Source of the DNA: Dehalococcoidia bacterium
GTDB lineage: Bacteria; Chloroflexota; Dehalococcoidia; UBA2247; RBG-13-53-26
Assembly: GCA_016932645.1 (NCBI GenBank)
Contig: JAFGCL010000143.1
Location: forward strand, 1-33,825
Direction: 5' to 3'
DNA: 33,825 nt
The notes beneath the pieces were generated by a model that had not been told where the DNA came from, did no database searches, and saw only the letters and a list, made by a program, of their open reading frames with translations. A program made the translations under genes and the position numbers. Each line of letters starts with the position of its first letter. Position 1 is the first letter of the stretch. Of the stretch, positions 1 to 8,953 are shown piece after piece.

Positions 1-785
1 GAGATGGTGTGGTTGGCAGCGACGTTGTCAAAGGTGTAGGTGGTGACTGCTCCCACCGAGGAGCCATCTACCAGGACATCGGCGACACAGTAGCCGGCAG
101 CTGGCGTGATGGCGAAGTCCTGGGTAGTGCCTTGGCTCAAGGTCACTGTGCCGGAGGGCGATATCAGGCCACCGTCACCTGCGCTGGCGGTGATGGTGTA
201 GGTGGTATAGGCGAAGCTGGCAGAAATGGTGTGGTCAGCCACAACGTTGTTGAAGGTGTAGGTGGTGACTGCCCCCACCGAGGAGCCATCCACCAGAACA
301 TCGGCGACACGGTAGCCGGGATCCGGCGTGATGGCAAAGTCCTGGCTGGCGCCGTGGCTGACCTTTGCCGCTCCGCAGGGAGATATCATGCCGTTGACGT
401 GAGCGCTGGCAGCGATGGTATGCGTGGCAGACGCACCGAGGGCGAAGCTGGCAGAAATGGTGTGGTTGGCAGCGACGTTGTCAAAGGTGTAGGTGGTGAC
501 TGCTCCCACCGAGGAGCCATCTACCAGAACATCGGCTACGTGGTAGCCGGCAGCCGGCGTGATGGCAAAGTCCTGGCTGACACCGTGGCCGACTATTACC
601 GCGCCGGAGGGCGATATCAGGCCGTTGGGGTCAGCGCTGGCGGTGATGGTGTATATGGTGTCACCAGTATAGGCGAGGATTGCTGTAAGACCTGCCACCA
701 AAGCCAAGAGCAAAGATGCCGCAAGAGCCATCAATCGCCTGCGGCCCTTCTGCATGAGAAGCGGGTCACCGGTGTCAGTTCCCAT
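1..785 (-). CDS. Exported InlB-type repeat protein, 3' end cut by window edge
   Basis: Reading the minus strand from ATG at 785 gives a basic N-terminus and hydrophobic signal segment (LMALAASLLLALVAGLT), followed by three near-identical repeats of about 73-76 residues that run off the left edge. Each repeat contains the phrases ITASA, GLISPSG, QDFAITPAAGY, VADVLVDGSSVGAV and TTYTFDNVAANHTISASFA. This is the pattern of the divergent InlB B-repeat family (Flg_new_2-like), a beta-rich extracellular module found in bacterial surface proteins. An in-frame stop lies at 813-815. ATG 785 has AAGG close upstream, and ATG 755 is the other possible start. The repeats are very alike in DNA, including an almost invariant stretch around 38-75, 257-294 and 485-522. 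This also creates the long but meaningless open frame on the opposite strand. Function beyond surface exposure or adhesion is unknown, and the C-terminus is outside the window. Confidence 0.85.
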   Translation of the reverse strand, partial: MGTDTGDPLLMQKGRRRLMALAASLLLALVAGLTAILAYTGDTIYTITASADPNGLISPSGAVIVGHGVSQDFAITPAAGYHVADVLVDGSSVGAVTTYTFDNVAANHTISASFALGASATHTIAASAHVNGMISPCGAAKVSHGASQDFAITPDPGYRVADVLVDGSSVGAVTTYTFNNVVADHTISASFAYTTYTITASAGDGGLISPSGTVTLSQGTTQDFAITPAAGYCVADVLVDGSSVGAVTTYTFDNVAANHTI

Positions 786-1485
786 CAGCCTTGGTGTTCC
801 TCGGGAGCTCGGTTAAATGGGCTCCGAAGGCTTCCTTCCCTCTTTAATTCGCGGCAAGGGGTGTCCGGCCCTGCGCTTGGCGAGTTTGAGAAATTTGCCC
901 CGCGGCACACTGTCTTGAGCTGCACTACGACAGCATTTCTCCAGACGGTCGCCGTGCCCAGCTGTGTCGAGAGTCAGAGACCAGTTCTTGAGTCGCTAGG
1001 GCAGGTGCTCTGCCAAAACGATCTGACCGCACGTCGATCACAGATGGAGTTCCAGAGAACGATCAAAACACCATGCCGACTTGAACAATGAACCACTTGA
1101 GTGACTCAAACTCCGCCAAACGAGACCGCACGAGACCGCAATCATGTATCTGCCAGAAAGCTCAACCTCAAGTCGGCCATGAGGGGCATCCACCAGAACG
1201 CCGCAGCACTAGCCGTTCTTTGTCTGCTGCTTGCCCAAGAGCTGCTAGCAGCCGTGACATTATACCATTCCAAATCCGCTGGAATACCGAGGAGGACGGA
1301 CTGGTGACCGAGGCCCCCTGAGCCCATGCGGCCAGTTGTCGCTGGCGTCCAGGGAGGTTCTGCAGTTGGCCTTGAACTCCGAAAACGATTGGTGTGCCCG
1401 TGGTCGCGAGCGCATCGTTAACACTAAGAAGGGCACGGCTAGGAAGGCAGATGTCTCTACCTAGTATCATCCTAGATTCTGTGCC
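786..1485. other. 700-bp non-coding gap between two minus-strand genes
   Basis: No open frame here has a recognisable domain, a good ribosome binding site or a signal peptide. A 10-bp tandem duplication (CGAGACCGCA twice) lies at 1121-1140. The gap should contain the promoter of the InlB-repeat gene and the 3' end of the PKD transcript, but I see no convincing -35/-10 pair or T-tailed hairpin. Confidence 0.4.
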
Positions 1486-2562
1486 TCACGACTGAGCCCG
1501 ATGCTGTTTCCTAGCTAGTCTTCTCCCAAAGAGAACAGCCAAGACAATCGCAGCCAAACCTGCCGCAATGCCGACGACAACCCAGACCCACTTGGCCGTA
1601 CCGGCGGCTGGATTCTCCGACAAGATGGCCCAAATGCCAAGCTGGGACGCTGTGGCGCTCAGAGTCTGGTCGTCTGCATTGACAGAGGGATCGACATGCG
1701 TCCATTGGTTTGTGTTTCTGTCAATATAGGCCAGCAGCAGGTCATTTGGGTCTCCTCCGGCAATGGCCACGTCTTCGTCACTGTACCTGATAGTCAACGT
1801 CACGGGTTGCAACAGGACGGAGATGGCCTGACCACTGACATCCACGGCCCTTAGCTCGATGCATTTGCTTCCTATCTTGAATCCATCAGGTGCCGCCGGA
1901 ATGGCCTCAACTGGCAGTTCAGTGACATACACCGTGGCATCGGCTGTTAGAGCGCCAGCTGGGAACTCGGCGACAATCTGGGTATCGGGGGTTTCTACTG
2001 TGCCTCCCTCGGCAGTCATGCCTTGCTGCGCTCGTTGGATAGGCGAGTCCGTAACATATACCGTCTTGGTCGCAGTGTCGCTCCCGGCTTGGCCAGATAC
2101 GGTCAGGGAGACCGTATAGGTCCCTACAGACGCATAGATGTGCGTGATACTCCCATCTCCGGGCTTGGTACTGTCGTTCCAGGCTATGGCATCAGTAGCA
2201 TCGCCGAAGTCCCATTGCCAGGAAGTAATGTCGCCTACGGAGCTGTCGGTGAACACCACTGGCTGTCCTACAGAGATGGTGGTGAAAACAGCAGCGAAAT
2301 CAGCCTCAGGCTGACCAGAGTTGACGTCTGACGCCACTTGTTCACCTGCATCGGTGGTTCCAGTAGATGGCACGCACGTGGGCAGGTTGCCGCACTGGCC
2401 CGCTGCCGTCACTTGGTTCGAGAGTATTGACCCAGGTGAACGTTCGGAGGCCTCGATACTCTGGTGAGAAGTAGCTGGCTGAGGCGAAACTGGAATTGCT
2501 AGGCAGATTGCAAAGCCGACGCAGGTTGAAGCCAAGACGAAGAGTCTTAGAAGCCTGAGCAT
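1486..2562 (-). CDS. Membrane-anchored PKD / ZU5-like domain protein
   Basis: A 358-residue exported protein. Residues 1-30 form a signal peptide (LRLLRLFVLASTCVGFAICL). A PKD domain follows at about 85-171, with the signature WQWDFGD near 116-121 and the strand GTYTVSLTV. About 185-320 is a ZU5-like beta domain: GGTVETPD, then AEFPAGALTADATVYV, ending in LGIWAILSE. Residues ~327-348 are one transmembrane helix (WVWVVVGIAAGLAAIVLAV) followed by a basic tail (RRLARKQHR), so the protein is anchored with its domains outside. The start at 2562 has an AGGAGG ribosome binding site, and a TATAAT box lies about 50 bp upstream. PKD domains usually mediate protein or polysaccharide contacts at the cell surface. 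There is no catalytic motif. The C-terminal anchor resembles that of the LRR protein at 5889-7376. Confidence 0.85.
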   Translation of the reverse strand: MLRLLRLFVLASTCVGFAICLAIPVSPQPATSHQSIEASERSPGSILSNQVTAAGQCGNLPTCVPSTGTTDAGEQVASDVNSGQPEADFAAVFTTISVGQPVVFTDSSVGDITSWQWDFGDATDAIAWNDSTKPGDGSITHIYASVGTYTVSLTVSGQAGSDTATKTVYVTDSPIQRAQQGMTAEGGTVETPDTQIVAEFPAGALTADATVYVTELPVEAIPAAPDGFKIGSKCIELRAVDVSGQAISVLLQPVTLTIRYSDEDVAIAGGDPNDLLLAYIDRNTNQWTHVDPSVNADDQTLSATASQLGIWAILSENPAAGTAKWVWVVVGIAAGLAAIVLAVLFGRRLARKQHRAQS

Positions 2563-2609
2563 GGCATGCCTCCTCAGCTGATTTTCGCTGTTCTACGATG
2601 CACTGTCCA

Positions 2610-2638
2610 ATTATACGTTATCTATGACGAGAACTGCA
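2610..2638 (-). promoter_or_regulatory. Candidate promoter of the PKD-protein gene
   Basis: A perfect TATAAT lies on the minus strand (2615-2610), about 50 bp before the ATG at 2562. The -35 region 17 bp upstream (TGCAGT) is poor, so the assignment rests on the -10 box and its position. Confidence 0.45.
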
Positions 2639-2884
2639 CCACAAAGGTTCCACTGCCGCAATATGCTCATTGCCTAGGTCGGGGCGAAGTACCACCTTTG
2701 GAAGAGACCATGACTGCAACGCGCACGTGAGATTTGAGCAGTCTCACTTCAGTGCCGGGCCACCGGCACGACTACGTCTAGTTCGGAAGAACCGTACAAC
2801 CCTGCCGAACGGCAAAGTGGGAGGTGCGATGACTATCAGGGCCACTCTATGACATAACACAATGATAACATCTCGGCCACGGTA

Positions 2885-2913
2885 TTGACATTTGTCGGTC
2901 TTAGCAGCATAAT
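2885..2913 (+). promoter_or_regulatory. Sigma70-type promoter ahead of the C39-like peptidase
   Basis: TTGACA at 2885-2890, a 17-bp spacer and CATAAT at 2908-2913 match the vegetative promoter consensus at 11 of 12 positions. Transcription would start near 2920, leaving a 5' leader of about 310 nt before the ATG at 3233. No other gene lies between. Confidence 0.65.
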
Positions 2914-2927
2914 GATGCTCTCTAGCA

Positions 2928-3007
2928 GGAGTGAAGCTCCAGACTGGACGTTTGCGGTACAGGGTGATAGTCCCGTCGGAGAACGACAGGGGGGTCGGTA
3001 TCACTCC
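2928..3007 (+). promoter_or_regulatory. Potential structured 5' leader with alternative pairings
   Basis: Just after the predicted start of transcription, GGAGTGA (2928-2934) is complementary to TCACTCC (3001-3007). Inside this span GTGATA (2964-2969) is complementary to TATCAC (2999-3004). It encloses a 7-bp stem CCCGTCG / CGAC-A-GGG (2972-2978 with 2984-2991) closed by a GAGAA loop. The two outer pairings share 3001-3004 and therefore exclude each other, which is typical of switching leaders. I cannot match it to a known riboswitch class. The pairing could be chance, so treat it as a candidate. Confidence 0.3.
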
Positions 3008-3232
3008 AAGCCTACAGGCCAGATCTCTGTGGTCGACCATTTGGTTTGCCATTGTATCGTGGCTTGGGACACACAGCTAGATGACACCGCAGCCGCATGG
3101 CTGGGAAGGGGGGTGACCTGCCAGTTGTAGTAATGGAGTTTTGCCCGTCTGTTGCATTTGTGATTAGTCCTTCGCTCAGATCCTTCGATATGCTGCTAAC
3201 AGTCCTAGATTCTTACAGGGGGAGAAGCAAAA

Positions 3233-4975
3233 ATGAGAAAGCGCAAAGCACTAACACTATTGGCGTCGCTGACGGCTGTCCTCATTCTAGTGCTTACCGG
3301 CTTCAGCGGCACAGCGTTGGCCACCAATGGGACCGATGATGCTCCTCTCGATACCTCGGTCGTCGTCGACACTGGCAGTGGGGAGGTCGAAAAGGTCATA
3401 ATTGACGGCAAACCACCGGATGTCTTAGCAGAGGCGGTAGAGGACCCGGTGCCCGACATCGAGGCCGGCATCAATGTCATAGGCGATGTGCCTGCGTATG
3501 ATTGGAGCTATGGATGCTCGGCTACATCGGCTGCCATGATGTTTGGTTTCTACGACAGGAATGGCTACACCAACATGTATACTGGCGGCACCAACTATGG
3601 CATCGCGCCTCTGACCAACGCTGTATGGGGTCACACAACGTACCCCAGTGTGACGTGTGGCGAGTGCCCTCTCAGTGCCACGCACCAGGGCGTGGACGGG
3701 AGAGCCATCAAGGGCCATGTGGATGATTATTGGGTCGACTACGGCGATCCAGGACCGGACCCTTACATTGGCAACTGGACAGAACACACACAGGGGGCTT
3801 GCACCGGCGATTACATGGGCACTAACCAGTCGGATGTGGGCAATTCTGACGGCTCGACTACTTTCTGGTATTACACCAACGGGGATCCTCTCTACGACTA
3901 CACTGGAGCCGAACCAGGAAGCAGGGATGGCTGCCATGGGATGAATCTCTTCGCTGAGTCCCGAGGCTACACTGTGGTCACGAATTTCAACCAGTACATA
4001 CTAGGCCAAGGCAGTGACCCTGCCAAGGGTTTCACCTTTGCCCAGTACTGCGCTGAGATAGATGCTGGCCGACCGGTGCTCATCCACGTCACGGGCCATA
4101 CCATGCTGGGATATGGCTACAACACCACGGGTAACGTGGTCTACCTTAAGGATACCTGGGACTACTCGAGCCACACCATGACTTGGGGCAGCACCTATTC
4201 TGGCCTGCAACACAAGGGGGTCAGTGTTATGAGACTCACCCCTCTCCTTGTGACAGAGACCATAGCATACCCGGGGTCATTTGACACTTGGTCGGTCGCC
4301 AGCAACCCGTATTGGTGGCATGCGGGCGACTCAGTCACCGGCACCAGAACACTATCGCTGCCCAGCGTGTGCGAGGTTGGCCTGTATATGAGGCTTTCGT
4401 ACAACTCTCTGAATGGTAATGGCTATGTGCATCAGTACCTCACCATTAATGGCCAGTGGATAGGTTCCTGGGACGTTTATCCAGGACAGACATCGGTCAG
4501 CAAGACATTCACCACGTTCTCCAACGTCTACGGTCCAACGTACACATTTGCGATCATAGAGACGAACACCGTGGGTAGCGGGCTAGGTAGTATTGCGATA
4601 GCAGCCGACAAATCAACTCTTAGGCTCCTTGGGGGAGTAACTGTCACGGTCAAGGAGGATGGTGGAGCTACGGCATCCGACATCATGGTATCAGATCCTT
4701 GGGGCTATGATACCGTGGGGCGCTGGGTACACTTCTCCGGCGGCGGTACATGGACGTCAGCCGTCGTGAAGGTGCAGACAGAGGCAAGCCAGCTTCCCCA
4801 GAAGCAGGTCTACAATACGTTTTCCATACCGGCTGGATATCCTGGCAGCACTGCCTTGCCTATTGCCATCACAGACTGGGGCAGCGTCACTACCTATGGG
4901 CAAGTCAGGATCATTGTCACTACCAGCACAGGGGCCAAGGGGATACTCATCTTACCGATTGTGCCCTACGTTTGA
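3233..4975 (+). CDS. Secreted C39-like cysteine peptidase
   Basis: A 580-residue secreted protein with a signal peptide at 1-30 (ALTLLASLTAVLILVLTGF, cleavage after ATALA-like TALA) and a short propeptide-like segment. The papain-like peptidase fold of the C39/C39-like family covers about 85-335. The likely nucleophile is Cys95 in YGCSATSAAMMFGFYDR, the histidine is His289 in GHTMLGYGYN, and the acid is Asp307 or Asp310 in YLKDTWDYSSHTMTW. The C-terminal ~240 residues are beta-rich, with two repeat-free sandwich-like regions and no transmembrane anchor. The protein is therefore probably released or non-covalently bound to the envelope. The start is supported by AGGGGGAG 8 nt upstream. It is preceded by a long leader and followed by a strong hairpin at 5051-5081, so it is most likely a single-gene transcript. 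The natural substrate is not evident: ABC-linked bacteriocin processing, typical of true C39, is not suggested by the neighbours. Confidence 0.85.
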   Translation: MRKRKALTLLASLTAVLILVLTGFSGTALATNGTDDAPLDTSVVVDTGSGEVEKVIIDGKPPDVLAEAVEDPVPDIEAGINVIGDVPAYDWSYGCSATSAAMMFGFYDRNGYTNMYTGGTNYGIAPLTNAVWGHTTYPSVTCGECPLSATHQGVDGRAIKGHVDDYWVDYGDPGPDPYIGNWTEHTQGACTGDYMGTNQSDVGNSDGSTTFWYYTNGDPLYDYTGAEPGSRDGCHGMNLFAESRGYTVVTNFNQYILGQGSDPAKGFTFAQYCAEIDAGRPVLIHVTGHTMLGYGYNTTGNVVYLKDTWDYSSHTMTWGSTYSGLQHKGVSVMRLTPLLVTETIAYPGSFDTWSVASNPYWWHAGDSVTGTRTLSLPSVCEVGLYMRLSYNSLNGNGYVHQYLTINGQWIGSWDVYPGQTSVSKTFTTFSNVYGPTYTFAIIETNTVGSGLGSIAIAADKSTLRLLGGVTVTVKEDGGATASDIMVSDPWGYDTVGRWVHFSGGGTWTSAVVKVQTEASQLPQKQVYNTFSIPAGYPGSTALPIAITDWGSVTTYGQVRIIVTTSTGAKGILILPIVPYV

Positions 4976-5050
4976 TGTGCTCAGTGGCAGGTCTCAGTAC
5001 TGACTTGGCACTAGGATAGGACGAACTCTCGGAGAGTCCGGCAGAAAGGT

Positions 5051-5081
5051 GAAGCGCGGAGGAGATGTACCTCCGCGCTTC
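5051..5081 (+). terminator. Hairpin terminator after the peptidase gene
   Basis: A perfect 12-bp inverted repeat (GAAGCGCGGAGG / CCTCCGCGCTTC) with a 7-nt loop lies 75 bp after the stop codon at 4975. The following sequence CTTCTGGG has few Ts, so it may act in a rho-assisted way or as an mRNA stabiliser. Confidence 0.6.
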
Positions 5082-5221
5082 CTTCTGGGTGAGCTGTGCA
5101 GCCAGACAACGACCCGGGAGTCCGTTGGCGTCTCGACCCAACTCCCGTGTAGGTGTTTCCAGCAAGAGCCCACGAGGAAACCGGCAGTGGTCAGCATGCG
5201 AGCTCGAAGGGGCGGATACGG

Positions 5222-5698
5222 ATGAACAGACAAGTCTCTTTGAAGTTGACCCTGGTCTGCCTATCCCTGATTGCTGTGTTGGCCATCTCCTGCGCACGAA
5301 AGCCGTCCGCTACACCCACACCAAGCAACCTTGGAGAAAGCCGTCAGAAAGCCGTGCCAATCGGAACAGCGCTGGAAATGTATGCCTACCCCGGAGCACA
5401 AGAGCTGACTGTCCTGGAGGCCGGAGTCTATCAGGGGAGCACCGACAATGGGCAGATGCTACGTGTGAAAGTGCGCATTCGAGCCATACAGGCTACGGAA
5501 TACTCCGCGTACCAATTCAAGGTAGTTGGGGCGGAAGACACCCCGCAGTACGAGATGCCGTACTGGCATAGGGAGATGGCAGCAGGCGCTATCTCGGTGG
5601 AGGAGTTCCTTTTTGACATTCGAGGCGAGGACTCTTCGCAGCTGTTCCTGCGGTGGAACCCGGCTGCAGGCGATCCGCGCTACTTCGCCCTGCAATAG
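5222..5698 (+). CDS. Small lipoprotein, unknown function
   Basis: A 158-residue protein starting at ATG 5222, preceded by GAAGGGGCGG. It begins MNRQVSLKLTLVCLSLIA and carries a lipobox (VLAISC, Cys23), so it should be lipid-anchored on the outer face of the membrane. A short Thr/Pro-rich linker (SATPTPS) leads to a beta-rich domain (residues ~45-158) with an alternating strand pattern, for example LRVKVRIRAI and AYQFKVVG. This reminds me of the DUF4352/telokin-like Ig fold of bacterial lipoproteins, but I cannot confirm that. The open frame extends further upstream, but those extra residues are not signal-like. The gene converges on the LRR gene and sits behind the peptidase terminator, so it probably has its own promoter, which I do not recognise. 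Confidence 0.75.
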   Translation: MNRQVSLKLTLVCLSLIAVLAISCARKPSATPTPSNLGESRQKAVPIGTALEMYAYPGAQELTVLEAGVYQGSTDNGQMLRVKVRIRAIQATEYSAYQFKVVGAEDTPQYEMPYWHREMAAGAISVEEFLFDIRGEDSSQLFLRWNPAAGDPRYFALQ

Positions 5699-5718
5699 CT
5701 TCCCGGGTCGCCATCACG

Positions 5719-5738
5719 GTCCGCAGGAGCCTGCGGGC
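5719..5738. terminator. GC-rich hairpin between convergent genes
   Basis: GTCCGCAGG-AG-CCTGCGGGC forms a near-perfect stem 20 bp after the lipoprotein stop codon. It lies between that gene and the convergent LRR gene. There is no T-tract on either side, so termination is only suggested by position. Confidence 0.3.
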
Positions 5739-5888
5739 ACCGGGGCCTTCTCACGGGAACCAACCCCGACATGTTCCTTCGTCGTTCTGCGCTATTTGCG
5801 TGGCAAGTGGCTGTGTTGCAGCAGAGGTTCCATGGCTGGGATGGGCACATATCCGGGGCAGTCAGCTCTTGACAGTTCTCTAGTGTCC

Positions 5889-7376
5889 TCAATTGCCCGA
5901 ATGGACTCGGCGTTTCCTGGACACAACCCAAGTTGCGACGGCAACCAAGACCGAGACTACGCCGGCGACTCCCACGACGACCCATAACCAGCGAAAAGAC
6001 GTGGACGTCGTGCCGAATCTTGTCTCGTTGGACCACATCGACCAGTCTCCCCGACCATCGCGGTATCTGACACGCCAGTAGTATTCAACTCTTGCCTTCA
6101 GAACACCCGCCGGGATATGCACGGACGTCAGGTTCATGGTATCAACGCCGCTGTCAAAGATCGGGCTGGAGTAGTCACCTGTCACTGTGGTGATTTGCCA
6201 CTGAGAGGCAGTATGAACGTCACCGTCGTCAGGATCGGAGAAAAGGGAGGATCGGAGGGATGGGTTTAGCGATTGGTCCTTCTCATTATCGGATGGAAGG
6301 ACGTTGTTCGGCTGTGATGGGACAGTGTTGATGGTATCCCAGGCCACTGTCGCGCCCCGGTCCAGAAGCAGCGGTATCCACGTATTCACCGAGGCGCTGT
6401 TTAAAGGATTCGAACTCAGGTCCACCAGGCTTCCTGCTCCCAACCCTGGGTTATCTGCAAGTGGCTCCACGTCGCAGATCTGATTGGCGGTAATGCTCAG
6501 TTCGGTCAAGGCGGTTAGACCGGCAAGGGGTCGGATGTCGCTTATCTCGTTGTAGCCCAGGCGCAGGTACTTCAGGCTGGTGAGACCGGAGAGATCTGAG
6601 ATATCTTCGATTCGATTGTGGTCTGCCGCAAGCCATGCCAGTCTGTCCATACCCACCAGAGGCGAGAGATCGCTGATCTTGTTGTAGTCGAGGCCCAGCC
6701 ACTCCAAGCTGGTGAGAGCGGCCAAGGTGGAGATGTCACTGATCTCATGATTACCGCCGATGCCGAGCGTGGCAAGTCCAGCAAGGCTGGAAATGGGTGA
6801 GATGTCGCTGATTTGGTTCCTGTAAAGGTACAGGGTGTCGAGGTTGGTGAGACCTGCAAGCGGCGAGACGTCGCTGATCAGATTGTCTCCCAGCCCCAGG
6901 TACTCGAGCTTCGTGAGACCCGCAAGCGGCGAAACATCGTTGATGGCATAGTTCTGATCGAGACCGAGTCTTGTCAGATTCGAAAGCCCGGCAAGTGGGG
7001 CTAGGTCGGTCATTTGGCATCCAAAGAGATACAACCTCTGCAGCCCGATTAGTCCTGCGATCGGGGAGATATCAACGATGTCATTGTCACGGAGCTCCAA
7101 TCCCGTCAAGCCGGAGCAGTACTCCAGACCGCTGAGGTCCGTCACGCCTCGTGCCCGAGCGTCCAGCCAACTGAGTGCCTGCACATCTGAATCGTACAAT
7201 TGGCCTGTCGGTTTCTGGATCGCTTCTCTTATTGCCGCCTCAAGTCCAGGATCAGGGAACGTGATCGGAGTCGAGGCACCCTGCGCTGGCTGCAATCCCG
7301 GCACCCGTGTCAGAACCGCACCAGCAGAGACAATAAGGAAGAGGAGGATTGTGATCACTCTGCCTAGTTTGGACAT
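5889..7376 (-). CDS. Membrane-anchored SDS22-type leucine-rich-repeat protein
   Basis: A 495-residue exported protein. The reading frame is open further upstream (to 7559), but ATG 7376 is preceded by GGGAGG and begins a proper signal peptide (VITILLFLIVSAGAVL), so I use it. After a cap region (FPDPGLEAAIREAI) come eleven ~22-residue leucine-rich repeats of the SDS22/internalin kind, with the unit SDISPLAGLTNLxxLxLxxN. An FN3-like segment follows (EYYWRVRYRDGRGDWSMW). A single C-terminal transmembrane helix (WLWVVVGVAGVVSVLVAVA) and a basic tail (VSRKRRVHSG) close the protein. LRR domains bind proteins or glycans; here the ectodomain faces outside. It is last in the minus-strand glycan run, 180 bp after the pyruvyl transferase gene, so it may be co-transcribed. 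The anchor is strikingly like that of the PKD protein at 1486-2562. Confidence 0.88.
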   Translation of the reverse strand: MSKLGRVITILLFLIVSAGAVLTRVPGLQPAQGASTPITFPDPGLEAAIREAIQKPTGQLYDSDVQALSWLDARARGVTDLSGLEYCSGLTGLELRDNDIVDISPIAGLIGLQRLYLFGCQMTDLAPLAGLSNLTRLGLDQNYAINDVSPLAGLTKLEYLGLGDNLISDVSPLAGLTNLDTLYLYRNQISDISPISSLAGLATLGIGGNHEISDISTLAALTSLEWLGLDYNKISDLSPLVGMDRLAWLAADHNRIEDISDLSGLTSLKYLRLGYNEISDIRPLAGLTALTELSITANQICDVEPLADNPGLGAGSLVDLSSNPLNSASVNTWIPLLLDRGATVAWDTINTVPSQPNNVLPSDNEKDQSLNPSLRSSLFSDPDDGDVHTASQWQITTVTGDYSSPIFDSGVDTMNLTSVHIPAGVLKARVEYYWRVRYRDGRGDWSMWSNETRFGTTSTSFRWLWVVVGVAGVVSVLVAVATWVVSRKRRVHSGN

Positions 7377-7555
7377 CGGAATCCTCCCTGCAATCGAAGG
7401 AGGAGCCTGCTCAAAGCAAGCCGGCCGGACACCCTCAATGCGATCCATCGGTCGGTGGGTCGACAGGACTTGACGGCAGGGGTTGTCTGCAACCCGGTCA
7501 AGCACGGCAGGCAGTCGACCGGGAGTCCCACCTGGCTCGTCCATCAATACACTCA

Positions 7556-8953
7556 TCATTGGGTTGCGACTGTTGCCTCTCGTTCGATCAAGGCTGCAAC
7601 CAACCTGGCATTCTCAAGGGCACGCTGCTTGATGGCATTCTTTCTCTCCGCCAATTCTGTTTTGGCGGTCTCCTTGTTGCGCCACAAAATGTCGAACTTA
7701 GCCATGACTTCTTCAACCGCGAACTTGCTGCAGACGTAGTCTTCTTGGCCCAGAAGCTGCATAATGCCATGAAACTTGTGATGATACTGTATCCCCAACG
7801 TAGGAACCCCCATCGAAAGCGCAGCAATGTTGGCATGCATCTTGGCTCCGACAAACAAGTCGCATTGCCCGATGACGGCCTTCAATTCAGCAGCCGAGTA
7901 GTCGCCATCCAACATGATTACACTCTCCGGGTGTCTTGTGCTCTGAAGAACTTGAGAACAGATCATCCTATCGTCAAGTACCGGATCGAGGTCATGTGGC
8001 ACCAGCACTACCATGGCGCCAATGCTCTCCACGAGGTGGTCCACCACTTGGGATATCCCTTCAACCCCGACGAAACTCAGCATATCGAGCCCTCTGAAAC
8101 GACCCGCCCGTTTCCGTAGATAGTCGGACCAAGTCTCTGGCATCAACAACCTAGTGGTGCGGAAGACTGATTGGAGGCATCTCAGATACGCCGATCTCTT
8201 GGCCTCGGTCATCAGAATCGTCCAACTGACTGTCATACCGACGAGTGGGTGATGGCCCGCACTAACCCCATGCGCGCGCAGAATTTCTCTGGCCCTTATT
8301 TCTGGAGCAGGATCGAGAGCAAAAGCCGGATCAGCAGTGACGTGTATCCGAGCCGAGTCAACGCCAAGTGTAGTCAGGTGCTTCACTGAGATCTCTTCTC
8401 TGACGTTGGCCAAGGCCAGCCTGCGAAGAGCCTGCCGTACTAGCCATCTCGTTGACCTCGATCTGAATGGACCCGGCGACTGCGCCCACATCACCACTGG
8501 TCTTGAGAGGAAAGCGCCGATCAGGATGTCTTTGGAGTGTTCGACGACCGTGATCATTCCGAAATCATCGCTGAAAGTGTCCATGCTGACATCCACTATG
8601 ACATCTGCACTGGCGTACTCCCTCAACTCCCTATCGCCAATTATGACTTTGGCGAGCAAGGGGATTCGCTTGTGCAGCAAGGCCCAGAACATAGACCGCA
8701 TGACATTGGAGGATGATTTGACCATGGTGAGAATGGAAAAAGACTTTGAAGAGAATGTCTTGTTTCTCACTACCCTCACGCCGCAGTCATCAGCAAAGGA
8801 TTCAGTCATCTGGATGTTTGTTGAGAACACAGCGTCAGGGATGTGCTCGCGGAGCATCATGATAGTAGACAATACGTGGGCAGAACTACCCTTGTTGTAC
8901 ACGCAACTCATGTTGTGAGCCAGCTGGCAGTTGGTGATGAAGATTGCTGCCAT
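7556..8953 (-). CDS. Polysaccharide pyruvyl transferase family protein
   Basis: A 465-residue cytoplasmic protein of the polysaccharide pyruvyl transferase family (CsaB/WcaK-like), which moves pyruvate from PEP to a sugar as a ketal or is otherwise tied to surface-glycan assembly. Recognisable elements are the N-terminal NKGSSAHVLSTI segment (the family's 'N.GD.a' region), VDVSMDTFSDDF, the RPVVMWAQSPGPF segment, LVPHDLDPVLDD and the C-terminal GAKMHANIAALSMGVPTLGIQYHHKFHG region (about residues 363-395). The last contains the conserved R/K-x-H and G-P-x-L-x-I-x-Y pattern. The C-terminus is a charged helix. It lies 147 bp after the GT-C-like gene in the same direction. The upstream ribosome binding site is weak. 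Whether it is a true pyruvyl transferase or one of the many family members with other roles cannot be told. Confidence 0.85.
   Translation of the reverse strand: MAAIFITNCQLAHNMSCVYNKGSSAHVLSTIMMLREHIPDAVFSTNIQMTESFADDCGVRVVRNKTFSSKSFSILTMVKSSSNVMRSMFWALLHKRIPLLAKVIIGDRELREYASADVIVDVSMDTFSDDFGMITVVEHSKDILIGAFLSRPVVMWAQSPGPFRSRSTRWLVRQALRRLALANVREEISVKHLTTLGVDSARIHVTADPAFALDPAPEIRAREILRAHGVSAGHHPLVGMTVSWTILMTEAKRSAYLRCLQSVFRTTRLLMPETWSDYLRKRAGRFRGLDMLSFVGVEGISQVVDHLVESIGAMVVLVPHDLDPVLDDRMICSQVLQSTRHPESVIMLDGDYSAAELKAVIGQCDLFVGAKMHANIAALSMGVPTLGIQYHHKFHGIMQLLGQEDYVCSKFAVEEVMAKFDILWRNKETAKTELAERKNAIKQRALENARLVAALIEREATVATQ

Noticed and set aside
9-1091. 360-residue open frame on the + strand
   Set aside because: It is the antisense of the InlB-type repeats on the minus strand. 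Its first ~230 residues only mirror those repeats, and the rest covers non-coding DNA.
1121-1140. 10-bp tandem duplication CGAGACCGCA
   Set aside because: Only two units in non-coding DNA; no associated feature.
1168-1470. 100-residue minus-strand open frame in the left gap
   Set aside because: No domain, signal or ribosome binding site; not distinguishable from noise.
5868-5891. TTGACA on the + strand near the end of the LRR gene
   Set aside because: No -10 box at suitable spacing, and no + strand gene downstream.
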